Shown: in pieces, positions 37,050 through 45,499 of the stretch
Layout: the number at the start of each line of letters is the position of its first letter
Numbering within the stretch: the stretch's first letter is position 1
Source of the DNA: Zhongshania antarctica
Lineage (GTDB): Bacteria > Pseudomonadota > Gammaproteobacteria > Pseudomonadales > Spongiibacteraceae
Assembly: GCF_014202945.1 (NCBI RefSeq)
Contig: NZ_JACHHW010000001.1
Span: 558,001 to 622,000, forward strand
Direction: 5' to 3'
Length of the DNA stretch: 64,000 bases
Made by a program: the position numbers and the translations under genes
Notes under the pieces: generated by a model
Database searches by the model: none
Seen by the model: the letters and a program-made list of their open reading frames with translations, nothing else
Told to the model about the DNA's origin: nothing

Positions 37050-38564
37050 TTAAGGCGTTGAGGTGACACTCACCGCGTAATCACCGACCACTGTCACTTG
37101 TACTAAATATCCACCGGGAACATCTTTAACAACGGGCGTTGCGCCGCCCTTTATCTGAGGCTTGCCAATACGTTTGGGCAGCCAAAGTTCAAGTGTGCCT
37201 GGGGCGTCTGTTGTGCCACTTACCTCAACCGCGCCGGAATCGATGTCTGCCACAAGTGACACTAAGCGTCCCGGCGCAGCACGTGGATAAGCTCGTGAAA
37301 GCGTTCGCGCGTACTCCGGCACCATTCCCAATTCAATGTCACCGGGACAACCGTTGATTAGCAATGCCAACTGGTCACCCGGAATATCACCGCCGGATTC
37401 ATTAAGTGAATGCGGATCACCGCAGGCCTGACGCCATACCCACCACGCGCCACCGATAAGATACTCGTCTTCAAAGCGCGCATATTCTCTGAGCTTAGCG
37501 TCGTTGTTTTCTGGATCGCCAAACCAGCCCCACTCACCTGACCAAAACGCCGTACCCAGTGAACGAGCCGCCGCATCCGCAAGCTGATAGCCTTGCTCAA
37601 TACTCAGTGGAAAAACCGAAATGGAATCAGCATAAAGGTGGGGAGCAAACACAATATTGCTGTCTGCCGTAAAGCCATTGCGCGGTGGAAGTGTGGCACC
37701 GAATGCCGACCAATCTACGGTGGGTTCGAAAAAAACGATGTGCGAAAAACCGCCAACAACCCCAGCCTCCGCAGCCCGAATCGCCTCTATGGCGCGATCA
37801 TAAAAGCTACCGGATAAGAACAACTCTGACACGCCCAATAAAAATCCGGGGTGCGGTTCATTCAAAAGGTCGTAACCAGCCACTGCCGGATTGGCCGCAA
37901 ACTCTGCGGCAAATCTAGCCCAAGTCTCCACTAAGGCGCTTTGAATACCGTCGCGGTCTAACCAAAAATTTGTAAAGGCTTGCGTAACCGCAGGAGACAA
38001 TTCCCGCAGAGCCACTCGGCAGGTCGAGAGCCCGTCAGTAATCGTCGCCCAAGCCGGCGCACCATCCCAACCTATTGCTGGCTGCAACGGCGGCAGACAC
38101 ACCTCATCCGCGCCGGTCGCAATGTACTTGCCCCAAGCGTCTTGATGCATATCTAGCACAACATATAAGCCCTGTTGCGCTGCCGCATTCACTTGCTCAC
38201 GAATTTTCTCAATATACGCCTGATTCAATTCCCCACGCGTAGGCTCAAGAAGGGACCAGTGCACGATCATCCGCACCACGTTAAATCCCAAGCTCGCTAT
38301 CCTCGCGAAGTCATCCGGTCTGGGTTCAACTGCCGCAGGCAAGTCAGGGTGCGCCTGATAATAGTCGCCTAATGACGTGTAGTTAACCCCGCGCAGCAAA
38401 ACCTCGCGGTTAAACTCGTCATAGATTCCCGCTCGCTCGCCCGTTTCGGCGTGCAGCCGAGGCAGTGTTTCACTAATATTATTTTGCTTATCTGACGACG
38501 GCTCATAGCAGGCCACCAATACCAAGGCCGTAAACAAGCTCGCCAATTTGGTTATTTTCATCAT
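37050..38564 (-). CDS. GH5 glycoside hydrolase lipoprotein, endoglycoceramidase-like (module A)
   Basis: 504 residues with a lipoprotein signal (lipobox LVAC). The GH5 barrel shows NVVRMIVHWSLLEPTRGE, LDMHQDAWGKY, the acid/base Glu in GYDLLNEPHPG and the likely nucleophile Glu in FWSGEWGWFGD. The HQD motif and layout resemble endoglycoceramidases and steryl-glucosidases, which cut the sugar from glycolipids. A beta-sandwich C-terminal segment follows. It would act at the cell envelope and hand products to the TonB receptor or periplasm. The start lies 52 nt after the AraC gene stop, the same spacing seen in the plus-strand module between the AraC remnant and its GH5 gene. Substrate is inference. 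Confidence 0.87.
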   Translation of the reverse strand: MMKITKLASLFTALVLVACYEPSSDKQNNISETLPRLHAETGERAGIYDEFNREVLLRGVNYTSLGDYYQAHPDLPAAVEPRPDDFARIASLGFNVVRMIVHWSLLEPTRGELNQAYIEKIREQVNAAAQQGLYVVLDMHQDAWGKYIATGADEVCLPPLQPAIGWDGAPAWATITDGLSTCRVALRELSPAVTQAFTNFWLDRDGIQSALVETWARFAAEFAANPAVAGYDLLNEPHPGFLLGVSELFLSGSFYDRAIEAIRAAEAGVVGGFSHIVFFEPTVDWSAFGATLPPRNGFTADSNIVFAPHLYADSISVFPLSIEQGYQLADAAARSLGTAFWSGEWGWFGDPENNDAKLREYARFEDEYLIGGAWWVWRQACGDPHSLNESGGDIPGDQLALLINGCPGDIELGMVPEYARTLSRAYPRAAPGRLVSLVADIDSGAVEVSGTTDAPGTLELWLPKRIGKPQIKGGATPVVKDVPGGYLVQVTVVGDYAVSVTSTP

Positions 38565-38616
38565 GACGCAACTCTAAACACGAGCTGCAATCATAAAGAT
38601 CTAAGACTGGCAGTCA

Positions 38617-39714
38617 TTACCCAATAAAGTCATGACCATTGTTCAATTCGGACAGCATGGAATCCCGGTATTCACCCGGTGTCATACCGGTCCAGGTTTT
38701 GAATTTACGGAAAAACGATGCGGTTTCGATATAGCCCAGCGCCTGCGCAATATCGGTAAGTGAATGCTCCGGATCAGCCAAATATTGCATAGCTTGTTTC
38801 TGCCTAAGCTCGTCGAGTATTTGCTGATAATGGGTGCCCTCACGACGAAGATAACGTTGCAACGTTCTCTCGCTCATATCGAGGCGAGCAGCCACCTCCG
38901 ACTTATTAATAACCCCGATCTGCAATTGTCGACGCAATTCCACTTGTACCAAGCCAGTCCAACTTTGCGCATTTGCATCAAGCCCTAACAATTGTTTTTG
39001 CGCATGGTTTTCAAGAGCTGTTAACAAAGCCGCATCGGGCTGACGAAGCGGCAGTGCCAGTATTTCCTCGTCAACGACTATCCCGCTTTTGGGCTGATCG
39101 AAGTAAACCGAACAGCCAAAAACGTGCTCATAGTCAGTATTACTGACGCCATCCGGCAATGCATGCTCAAATAGCACTTTACAAGGAGGATGCTTCGAGT
39201 CCGCAACCCATTGGCCAAATGAAAACCACGACGCAAGCACGTTCTCTACCATGTGACGCTTGGCCAACGGGTCCCTCAGGTGTGCCTGCCAACTCATACA
39301 TATCTGCCCGTCCAGCGGCTCGATATGGCTGGTACCCAACTCACCAATCAATTTTTCATAACTGACGACCCGAGCCATTGCGTCGCCGACAGAGGCGCTA
39401 TTAATTAGAATGTAACCCAGCACCGTCCAGGCATCCGGCTGTACTATCAATCCTGCATTCAAACCAAACAATCTATCCCCAGACAAGCTGACGAGTTCCA
39501 GCATCAGGCGCTCATGCGTTTTCGATGGCAGCCGAAGTTGCGAATTTTGAATATCTTGTTGCTGCAGCCCTAGCGCAGCTAGCGCGGACTCGGTGTCGAC
39601 ACCATATTGCCGAACGGCATGCACATACCTTAGCAACGCAGAGGCCGAGGCCTCTCGCTCAACGCCGGTATCATCTCGGTCGACACGGTTCATATGTAGG
39701 GTCATAACGGCCAC
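38617..39714 (-). CDS. AraC family transcriptional regulator (module A)
   Basis: Up to 365 residues. The N-terminal domain is the arabinose-binding-like type (about 25-215), and the C-terminus holds the AraC helix-turn-helix pair (KSEVAARLDMSERTLQRYL and LTDIAQALGYIETASFFRKF, then WTGMTPGEYRD). It probably activates the GH5 gene 52 nt downstream and possibly the divergent GH5/TonB genes. The frame begins with GTG at 39714; ATG at 39705 or 39693 is possible and none has a clear ribosome site. It is not closely similar to the AraC protein at 27.5 kb. A remnant of a paralogue's tail lies at 39971-40015. Confidence 0.9.
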   Translation of the reverse strand: MAVMTLHMNRVDRDDTGVEREASASALLRYVHAVRQYGVDTESALAALGLQQQDIQNSQLRLPSKTHERLMLELVSLSGDRLFGLNAGLIVQPDAWTVLGYILINSASVGDAMARVVSYEKLIGELGTSHIEPLDGQICMSWQAHLRDPLAKRHMVENVLASWFSFGQWVADSKHPPCKVLFEHALPDGVSNTDYEHVFGCSVYFDQPKSGIVVDEEILALPLRQPDAALLTALENHAQKQLLGLDANAQSWTGLVQVELRRQLQIGVINKSEVAARLDMSERTLQRYLRREGTHYQQILDELRQKQAMQYLADPEHSLTDIAQALGYIETASFFRKFKTWTGMTPGEYRDSMLSELNNGHDFIG

Positions 39715-39775
39715 TATAATTTTTATATAAGGCCTAATTTACACCTAAGGGCGATCATTTGCCTATGTAGCAAAC

Positions 39776-39802
39776 CATTTACAGCCAAAACTACATGTAA
39801 AT
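39776..39802. promoter_or_regulatory. Inverted repeat in the divergent regulator/GH5 region
   Basis: ATTTACA (39777-39783) and TGTAAAT (39796-39802) form a dyad, and ATTTACAC recurs at 39737. The 347-nt region between the AraC start and the plus-strand GH5 gene also holds the AraC remnant. An operator role is possible but unproven. Confidence 0.3.
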
Positions 39803-39970
39803 ATGGCAACCAGTGCATCCACCACACTGCTCTGCAGCCCATATCACAATCTGCACTGGCCATCCATCACCGCCTCCTCTAGCCCCAAGAAAGCTGAGAA
39901 CGCTGCCACACAAATACCGCATCGCTCACCTCAGGATGACTCCATCGCGCAAGGGGCAGATAAAACACCC

Positions 39971-40015
39971 TTGTCCGAATTGAACAATAGGCCTGACTCA
40001 ATCCGGTAATGACAG
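39971..40015 (+). pseudogene. C-terminal remnant of an AraC-type gene (module B)
   Basis: TGTCCGAATTGAACAAT...TGACT...TAATGAC matches the end of the minus-strand AraC gene (38612-38655) at most positions, in inverted orientation, and encodes LSELNNRPDSIR against LSELNNGHDFIG. Its stop is 52 nt before the plus-strand GH5 start, the same gap as in module A. Weaker matches extend upstream (CCGCATCG, ATGAC.CC). Confidence 0.75.
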
Positions 40016-40061
40016 AAAATCACATCCGCGTACCATTCAATCTCTTCAAGAGGGAGCGACA

Positions 40062-41582
40062 ATGGCCAAGACCGGTGTAATTGCAATCCTGCTCCTGACA
40101 ATTTTCTCGTCAGGCTGCAACATTAACAATAGTAATAAAAATAGCGATGACACGGTGCCTTCCGCACCACGCGCGGCCAAAACTCCAACGCTGCCACTTG
40201 GTCAGAGCAACGGCTGGATAAGCGATGCAGACGGTCGTGTTGTTATATTCCATGGTTTTAACATGGTAGCCAAGGAGCCCCCTTATACACTCGAATCTGT
40301 CGGCTTTGACGAAGACGACGGCGAGTTCCTTGCTCGCAACGGCTTCAACGCCGTACGTTTAGGTTTCATGTGGAAAGCTTCTGAACCAGAACCAGGGCAA
40401 TTCAATGACGCCTACCTGAGCAGTATTGAGCGCACCGTTCAAGCCATTGGGCAGCACGGTGTTATGAGTCTTTTGGACTTTCATCAAGACGCCTACAACG
40501 AAGCTGTTGAAGGTCAGGGATTTCCGGATTGGATGGTATTTGACGATAGCGTTCCTTGGATTCCAGGCATACCCAAAGAAGCACAACTCAAGTACCAACG
40601 CGTTTGGGATAATTTCTGGGGAAATATTCAGGGCGTGAACAACACCGCACTGTGGGATCATTTTGCGGCTTTTTGGCAGCATGTCGCACAGCGCTTTCGC
40701 GACAATCCTAATATTCTAGGCTACGACCTAATGAACGAGCCCTGGCCCGGCCTCCAAACGCCACTTTGCTTGAACCCCATTTTTTGTCCGCATAACAGCA
40801 CACTCAGCGAATTTTACGAACACGTCATTCCAATGATCCGCGAGCAAGATTCAAGCACCCCCCTCTATTATGAAGGCAGTCTATTGGCCGGCGGCGGGAT
40901 GGCAATTGATATACCAGTGAGTGAAACAAATGCGGTCCTTTCATTTCACAACTACTGCATACTTACCGTGGTAGGTGCAATCGCGGGCCTGCCTTCATCA
41001 CCAGAACTAACTGGCTTAACTTGCCCAGAGTTCGAAACCCTCACTTTTGACAACGCCAGCACACAAGCTCAGAACCAGGGCCACCCAGCGGTATTAACCG
41101 AATTCGGATCTGTACCCGATCTCGACGCCGTAAACAGTGTTGCCCAACAGGCCGACGAATATCGCTTAGGCTGGATGCATTGGACCTATTTCAACACAGG
41201 TACGACTAACTTCCCTGGCACGCCGAGCTTGGTATTCGATCCCACGCAACCGCCTATTGGCGACAACGTCAATACAAGTCTGCTCGAAACACTTGCTCGA
41301 CCCTATCCACAAATAGTTGCCGGCACGCCTCTCAATTGGAGCTTTGACACAGACAGCAAAGTATTTGAAATGAGCTATTCACCCAAGCGAGTAGATGGCA
41401 CAGGACAATTTTCTGGTGACGCTGAATCGATTGTTTTCGTCCCAGAGATCCAATATCCCCAAGGCTACACAGTAAACATAAGCGGCGGCACCCTGCGATC
41501 TCCAGCAAACGCTCGTCAACTTGTGATCGCAGCCAATAACGGTGCGGAGAATGTCTCCGTAAGCATTAGTCCAGGACATTGA
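40062..41582 (+). CDS. GH5 glycoside hydrolase lipoprotein, endoglycoceramidase-like (module B)
   Basis: 506 residues with a good ribosome site (AGAGGGAGCG) and a lipoprotein signal ending SGC. The GH5 barrel shows NAVRLGFMWKASEPEPGQF, LLDFHQDAYNEAVEGQGFPDW, acid/base GYDLMNEPWPG and nucleophile region AVLTEFGSVPD. The last 90 residues (SPKRVDGTGQFSGDAESIVF and following) match the GH5 C-terminal beta-sandwich of endoglycoceramidases. This copy is the more typical endoglycoceramidase-like member of the two in this window. It would release the oligosaccharide from a glycolipid at the outer surface or in the periplasm; the precise lipid is not known. It is followed by a TonB receptor gene 117 nt downstream. 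Confidence 0.9.
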   Translation: MAKTGVIAILLLTIFSSGCNINNSNKNSDDTVPSAPRAAKTPTLPLGQSNGWISDADGRVVIFHGFNMVAKEPPYTLESVGFDEDDGEFLARNGFNAVRLGFMWKASEPEPGQFNDAYLSSIERTVQAIGQHGVMSLLDFHQDAYNEAVEGQGFPDWMVFDDSVPWIPGIPKEAQLKYQRVWDNFWGNIQGVNNTALWDHFAAFWQHVAQRFRDNPNILGYDLMNEPWPGLQTPLCLNPIFCPHNSTLSEFYEHVIPMIREQDSSTPLYYEGSLLAGGGMAIDIPVSETNAVLSFHNYCILTVVGAIAGLPSSPELTGLTCPEFETLTFDNASTQAQNQGHPAVLTEFGSVPDLDAVNSVAQQADEYRLGWMHWTYFNTGTTNFPGTPSLVFDPTQPPIGDNVNTSLLETLARPYPQIVAGTPLNWSFDTDSKVFEMSYSPKRVDGTGQFSGDAESIVFVPEIQYPQGYTVNISGGTLRSPANARQLVIAANNGAENVSVSISPGH

Positions 41583-41699
41583 GTAGCAACGATAAAGTAT
41601 AAAAAGTGAATATTGACCGGTCGGCGCGAGACATTGCACCGCAATTCTCTGCAGCCATTAGCTTAATGATTTTCAAAAAAATACCAACAAGGAATAACT

Positions 41700-44072
41700 A
41701 TGCTTTACCGCAACCTATGGGGTAGCGCATTGGCGCTAGCCTTGGTCCCAGCAACTGGACTTGCCGCCAGCGAAGAACCACGCGCAAAACTCGAAGAAGT
41801 CATCGTTACGGCTCAAAAACAAAAACAAAGTTTGCAAGATGTGCCTATCGCCGTTGCTGCAGTAGATGGTGCAAAAATACGGGACGCCGGTATAAAACGT
41901 ATAGAAGAACTTGCCGCCTATATTCCTAATTTCAAAATGACTGCAACCGCACAGGGAAATGCGATCTATATTCGCGGCGTTGGCGCTGGGGACAACCGCG
42001 GATTTGAGCAGTCTGTTGGCATGTTTATTGACGGCATCTATGCCGGGCGCGGCCAACAATTTCAAACTCCATTTCTTGATATTGCTTTGGTCGAGGTATT
42101 AAAAGGTCCCCAAGGTACACTCTTCGGCAAAAACACAATTTCCGGCGCGGTGAACATCACCACCAACCGCCCGTCTGAGGAGTTTAGCGGCGAGCTTGGC
42201 TATCAGAGCAATCCAGAGTTAGGTGCAACCGAGGTCACCGCCATACTGAACACACCGATAGGTGAATATTTTTCAGCACGCGTTGCATATAAGCGACTGG
42301 AAGAATCTGGCTACCTCGAGAACTTTGTCACTGACCAGGAAGAGACGCCCAAAGCAGATGAATCCGTACGTTTAGCGCTACGCTGGGACGCAAGTGAAAA
42401 GCTTGAGGCAAACCTCAAGGTTGAAAAATCAGACTTTGGCGTACAGGGATCAACATTCCAAGTAACGGATAAAACGGGTACGTTTAACTTATACCAATCA
42501 AATATTATTTTGCCAATCGACCTCCCGATATCACTACTAGTACCCCTCCTATCGTTTAACTTAGAAGATGAAATTGACCCACGTGAAGATGGCAAATTCG
42601 ATCGTCGCAAGTCTGATCGGCAATTTGCGTGGCAGCCAGCAATGGCGCAAAACAATAGCGAAGCCGCGGTATTCACCCTTGATTACGAACTCTCCGACAC
42701 CCTTACAATAACCAGCATTACCGGCTACTCGCAGTTTGATTTCCATTTTAATTTAGACGCCGACTTTACCGATTTAGAACTTATCGGCACTGAAAATGGC
42801 GAAGAGTTTAAACAGCTCAGTCAGGAATTGCGCATAACCGGTAGCGCAGGCGAAAAAATTGATTATATCGCGGGGGTTTACCTGCACACCCAAGATCTAA
42901 AAAGTACACTCTGGCTCAACTTAGACTTTGCGGCGCTTGGTATTCCCAGCGCCATACCCCTGCCGGGACAAAGCATTTCCTTACCTTCGCAATTGGCGAC
43001 CTACACGGAGTTTACGCAGACAGCCGATAGCGCCGCCGTGTTTGGCCAAGCAACTTGGAATATCACTGAATCGTTTAGTGCAACCCTTGGCCTGCGCTGG
43101 GGCCAGGATGAAAAACGCGCGGATAAGTTTTTGGATGTCGCCGAATTTCGTACCAAAGAACGCACGGTAAATCCACTTCACGCGATAATCGCTGGATCTT
43201 TAAATAATTCAGAAAACCACAATATAGCTAGCTCTCGCAAGGTCGACAATGTGTCGCCAGCATTAAACATCCAGTGGTATGCGACACAAGATACGATGAC
43301 TTACTTCCGTTACGCCAAAGGCTTTAAGGACGGCGGATTCAATGCCAGCGATACCACCGCGAGCTTAGAAGCCTTTTCTTTTGAAGATGAAGAAGCCGAC
43401 ACCTTTGAGCTGGGCCTAAAATCAAGCTTACTCGACGGCGCGGCAACATTTAATGCGGCATTGTTCTACACCGAATTCATGAACCGCCAAGTCAGCAACT
43501 TTACCTTGACCGGCTTTGTGGTGGGCAACGCGGCGGAATCTATCACTCAGGGCGTTGAAACCGATTTCCGCTTAGCTCTGAGCCAGAACCTAACCGTCGG
43601 CGCATCAATGGCATTTTTGGATTCTTACTTCACCTCATTCGTCGATGGACCATGTACTGCCATGCAGACTGACGCCGCATTCGCTGCAGGTAACAGCAGC
43701 TGTACGCAGGATCTTAGTGGTGCAGGAGGCGATTATGCACCAGAAATAACCGCGAGCTTAACCGCACAATACCTACAACCCATCGGCGACGCGATGGAAT
43801 TAGGTATTCAACTAGACCTCAATTACAGCGATGAATACTACTACGCCCAGGATCGAGACGACGCGGACATGCAAGAAGCGTATTACAAGATCAATGGCCG
43901 AATATCTTTATCGCACCTGGGACAGGGATGGGAACTAGGCTTAATCGCTAAAAACCTAACTAACGAGTTAACTCGCTCCACCGGCAGTGACATTCCCCTG
44001 TTCGTTGGCGCGCACGTTGCTGCCACAGAGCCGCCACGCAACGTATCACTTGAAGGCATACTTCGATTTTAA
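41700..44072 (+). CDS. TonB-dependent receptor (module B)
   Basis: 790 residues with ribosome site AAGGAAT and signal peptide ending GLAA. TonB-box-like EEVIVTAQKQ, plug motifs YIRGVGAGDNRGFEQSVGMF and VEVLKGPQGTLFGKNTISGA, and a barrel ending in GILRF support an outer membrane transporter. It is a paralogue of the receptor at 30.9-33.4 kb, about 60 residues shorter in the barrel. Coupled to the GH5 lipoprotein upstream, it probably takes up a product or the substrate of that enzyme. A hairpin overlaps the stop codon (44068-44103). Confidence 0.93.
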   Translation: MLYRNLWGSALALALVPATGLAASEEPRAKLEEVIVTAQKQKQSLQDVPIAVAAVDGAKIRDAGIKRIEELAAYIPNFKMTATAQGNAIYIRGVGAGDNRGFEQSVGMFIDGIYAGRGQQFQTPFLDIALVEVLKGPQGTLFGKNTISGAVNITTNRPSEEFSGELGYQSNPELGATEVTAILNTPIGEYFSARVAYKRLEESGYLENFVTDQEETPKADESVRLALRWDASEKLEANLKVEKSDFGVQGSTFQVTDKTGTFNLYQSNIILPIDLPISLLVPLLSFNLEDEIDPREDGKFDRRKSDRQFAWQPAMAQNNSEAAVFTLDYELSDTLTITSITGYSQFDFHFNLDADFTDLELIGTENGEEFKQLSQELRITGSAGEKIDYIAGVYLHTQDLKSTLWLNLDFAALGIPSAIPLPGQSISLPSQLATYTEFTQTADSAAVFGQATWNITESFSATLGLRWGQDEKRADKFLDVAEFRTKERTVNPLHAIIAGSLNNSENHNIASSRKVDNVSPALNIQWYATQDTMTYFRYAKGFKDGGFNASDTTASLEAFSFEDEEADTFELGLKSSLLDGAATFNAALFYTEFMNRQVSNFTLTGFVVGNAAESITQGVETDFRLALSQNLTVGASMAFLDSYFTSFVDGPCTAMQTDAAFAAGNSSCTQDLSGAGGDYAPEITASLTAQYLQPIGDAMELGIQLDLNYSDEYYYAQDRDDADMQEAYYKINGRISLSHLGQGWELGLIAKNLTNELTRSTGSDIPLFVGAHVAATEPPRNVSLEGILRF

Positions 44073-44115
44073 ATATCAGGTTAAATCTAGCCCGATATTT
44101 AAACCGAGTTTTTAT
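44068..44115 (+). terminator. Terminator after module B receptor
   Basis: TTTAAATATC (44068-44077) pairs perfectly with GATATTTAAA (44094-44103), and a TTTTT tract follows within 10 nt. The stem is AT-rich. Confidence 0.6.
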
Positions 44116-44172
44116 CGGAGCAAAATTTTCGACATTTGAATCGGCGCCATGTGGTAAAGCCAAACGGCATAG

Positions 44173-44376
44173 CTACGAACTCACCAGTCGTTCGAGCGCG
44201 AACAACCGTTTCTCCGCCATGCCAGCCACGAGTTGCACTCACTTATTGCGACGATTAGCGGTAATATTAAACTATTGAAAAAAATTCATCCTAAGCCAGA
44301 AGCCAATGAGCAGCGCATTGACCGCGCCAGTGCCAGCATGCGCTACCTCACCGAAACATTATTGTGGCTGAGTTGA
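44173..44376 (+). pseudogene. Histidine kinase remnant (HisKA dimerisation region)
   Basis: A 67-codon open stretch reads FEREQPFLRHASHELHSLIA, then TISGNIKLLKKIHPK and RASASMRYLTETLLWLS before a TGA. This is the H-box and second helix of a sensor kinase, with the phospho-accepting His kept. There is no start codon region, membrane part or ATPase domain, so it is a broken fragment. No intact homologue is in the window. Confidence 0.7.
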
Positions 44377-44536
44377 GAGAACACCTCACAGCCCTCAAAA
44401 CAAGAAAATCGCCTTTGGCCTAGGTTTAGATTTAAATCCAAAAGCTCGCAGAGCGCTTCAAGTGGAAATATCGAAATACGACTACAGAGCAAGGTCACGA
44501 AGCAAAAATAAAATCTCCAACCCAAAGGCTCCCTGA

Positions 44537-45105
44537 GTCTCTGCCTACATTCTGCTGCCAGAAAGGAAAAGGTTCAACCACGGCACCTCAATAGAGAACG
44601 GTAAGCCCCCCATTTAGCATCGCGCACTGCCTCGTGCGCATAGGCATAGCCAGCCGACAAAACAAGGGTAGAATTCGCGACTACCGAAAGTGCCGCGTTC
44701 ATATTTTGACAGCGAACGCGGCTATTCCACTCATGTCCGAGCCGATTTGACTCGATATCCTCAATACACCGCCCCGCGCGACGACCACTTACCTGAATAT
44801 GTTCCAAACTAAGGAATTTTTACAAATTTAAACTCGCACTCTAGGCCAACACTGGTTGGCCCTTGCGCGCAACCACAACCAAGTCATCGTCTTGCAGCTT
44901 ACTATTAAGCACACTACCCGACAGCGGTTGTAAAATGTCGATCGCGATTTCTAAGGGGCTCGTCACAATAACCGGCAACACCACCGGCTCACGCGCGCCA
45001 ATGGTAAAACGACTCTCAGAAAGCGCCGGATCAAAGGGGGAAAAATCGTTTAATGTCTCCTTATAAGCTCAGTACCCCTCAGTATACGCACCCACCGTCG
45101 GCCTG
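44537..45105 (-). pseudogene. Decayed duplicate of the LysR regulator gene
   Basis: The minus strand retains EHIQVSGRRAGRCIEDIESN, RVRCQNMNAALSVVA and LSAGYAYAHEAVRDAK, nearly identical to the effector-domain part of the LysR protein at 4468-5403. The DNA-binding N-terminus is deleted: AAAATCGTTTAATGTCTCC joins straight to the ATAAGCTCAGTACC upstream region seen at 5415-5450. Frameshifts and stops prevent a product. Confidence 0.9.
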
Positions 45106-45147
45106 ATTTTCCACAGTTTCTAATATCTGGAACAACAAATCATAAAG

Positions 45148-45265
45148 GCGCGCTTCGCGATATTTGCAGAGACAGGAGCCTCGCGTGTGCTCCAGTTTCT
45201 CGGCCCATCCGCCGGCGATGTACGCCGAAGCCCAACCAACGCGGCCACTATATCTCGCCCTTCTA
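45148..45265 (+). pseudogene. Decayed duplicate of the lipoprotein hydrolase gene
   Basis: TGCTCCAGTTTCTCGGC and, directly after, GGCGATGTACGCC...AACGCGGCCACTATATC match the hydrolase gene at 6389-6406 and 6556-6606 with the intervening 150 nt missing. The order and divergent orientation relative to the LysR remnant are the same as in the intact locus. Confidence 0.75.
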
Positions 45266-45386
45266 TAGCCACTACAGCTGACTCCGCCTGCGCTGCTCAT
45301 AAGTTCCACTGCACAAATACATGCCAGTATTCGCGTGAGTCTAATACCTTAGTCGTATGGCGAAGCAGAACGTAACCTATATGATA

Positions 45387-45398
45387 GGGAGTACTCCC
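45387..45398. promoter_or_regulatory. 12-nt palindrome upstream of the acyl-CoA ligase
   Basis: GGGAGTACTCCC is a perfect palindrome 101 nt before the ligase start. It could be an operator; nothing else supports this. The gap 45266-45499 shows no other element. Confidence 0.25.
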
Positions 45399-45499
45399 AA
45401 GCTTAGCGAAAAGTCTTCTGGATCTAAGCCAAATAAAAATTGACCAATTCATTCCATCTACAGAACTAAATAATACGGGTAACCAAAGGGATTTACTTC

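Noticed and set aside
39803-40009. 68-codon plus-strand open frame as a small gene
   Set aside because: Only its last dozen codons resemble anything, namely the AraC C-terminus; the rest is not protein-like. Treated as a remnant instead.
44574-44807. 77-codon minus-strand frame as a short LysR-like protein
   Set aside because: It lacks the DNA-binding domain and ends in frameshifted sequence; it is part of the LysR ghost.
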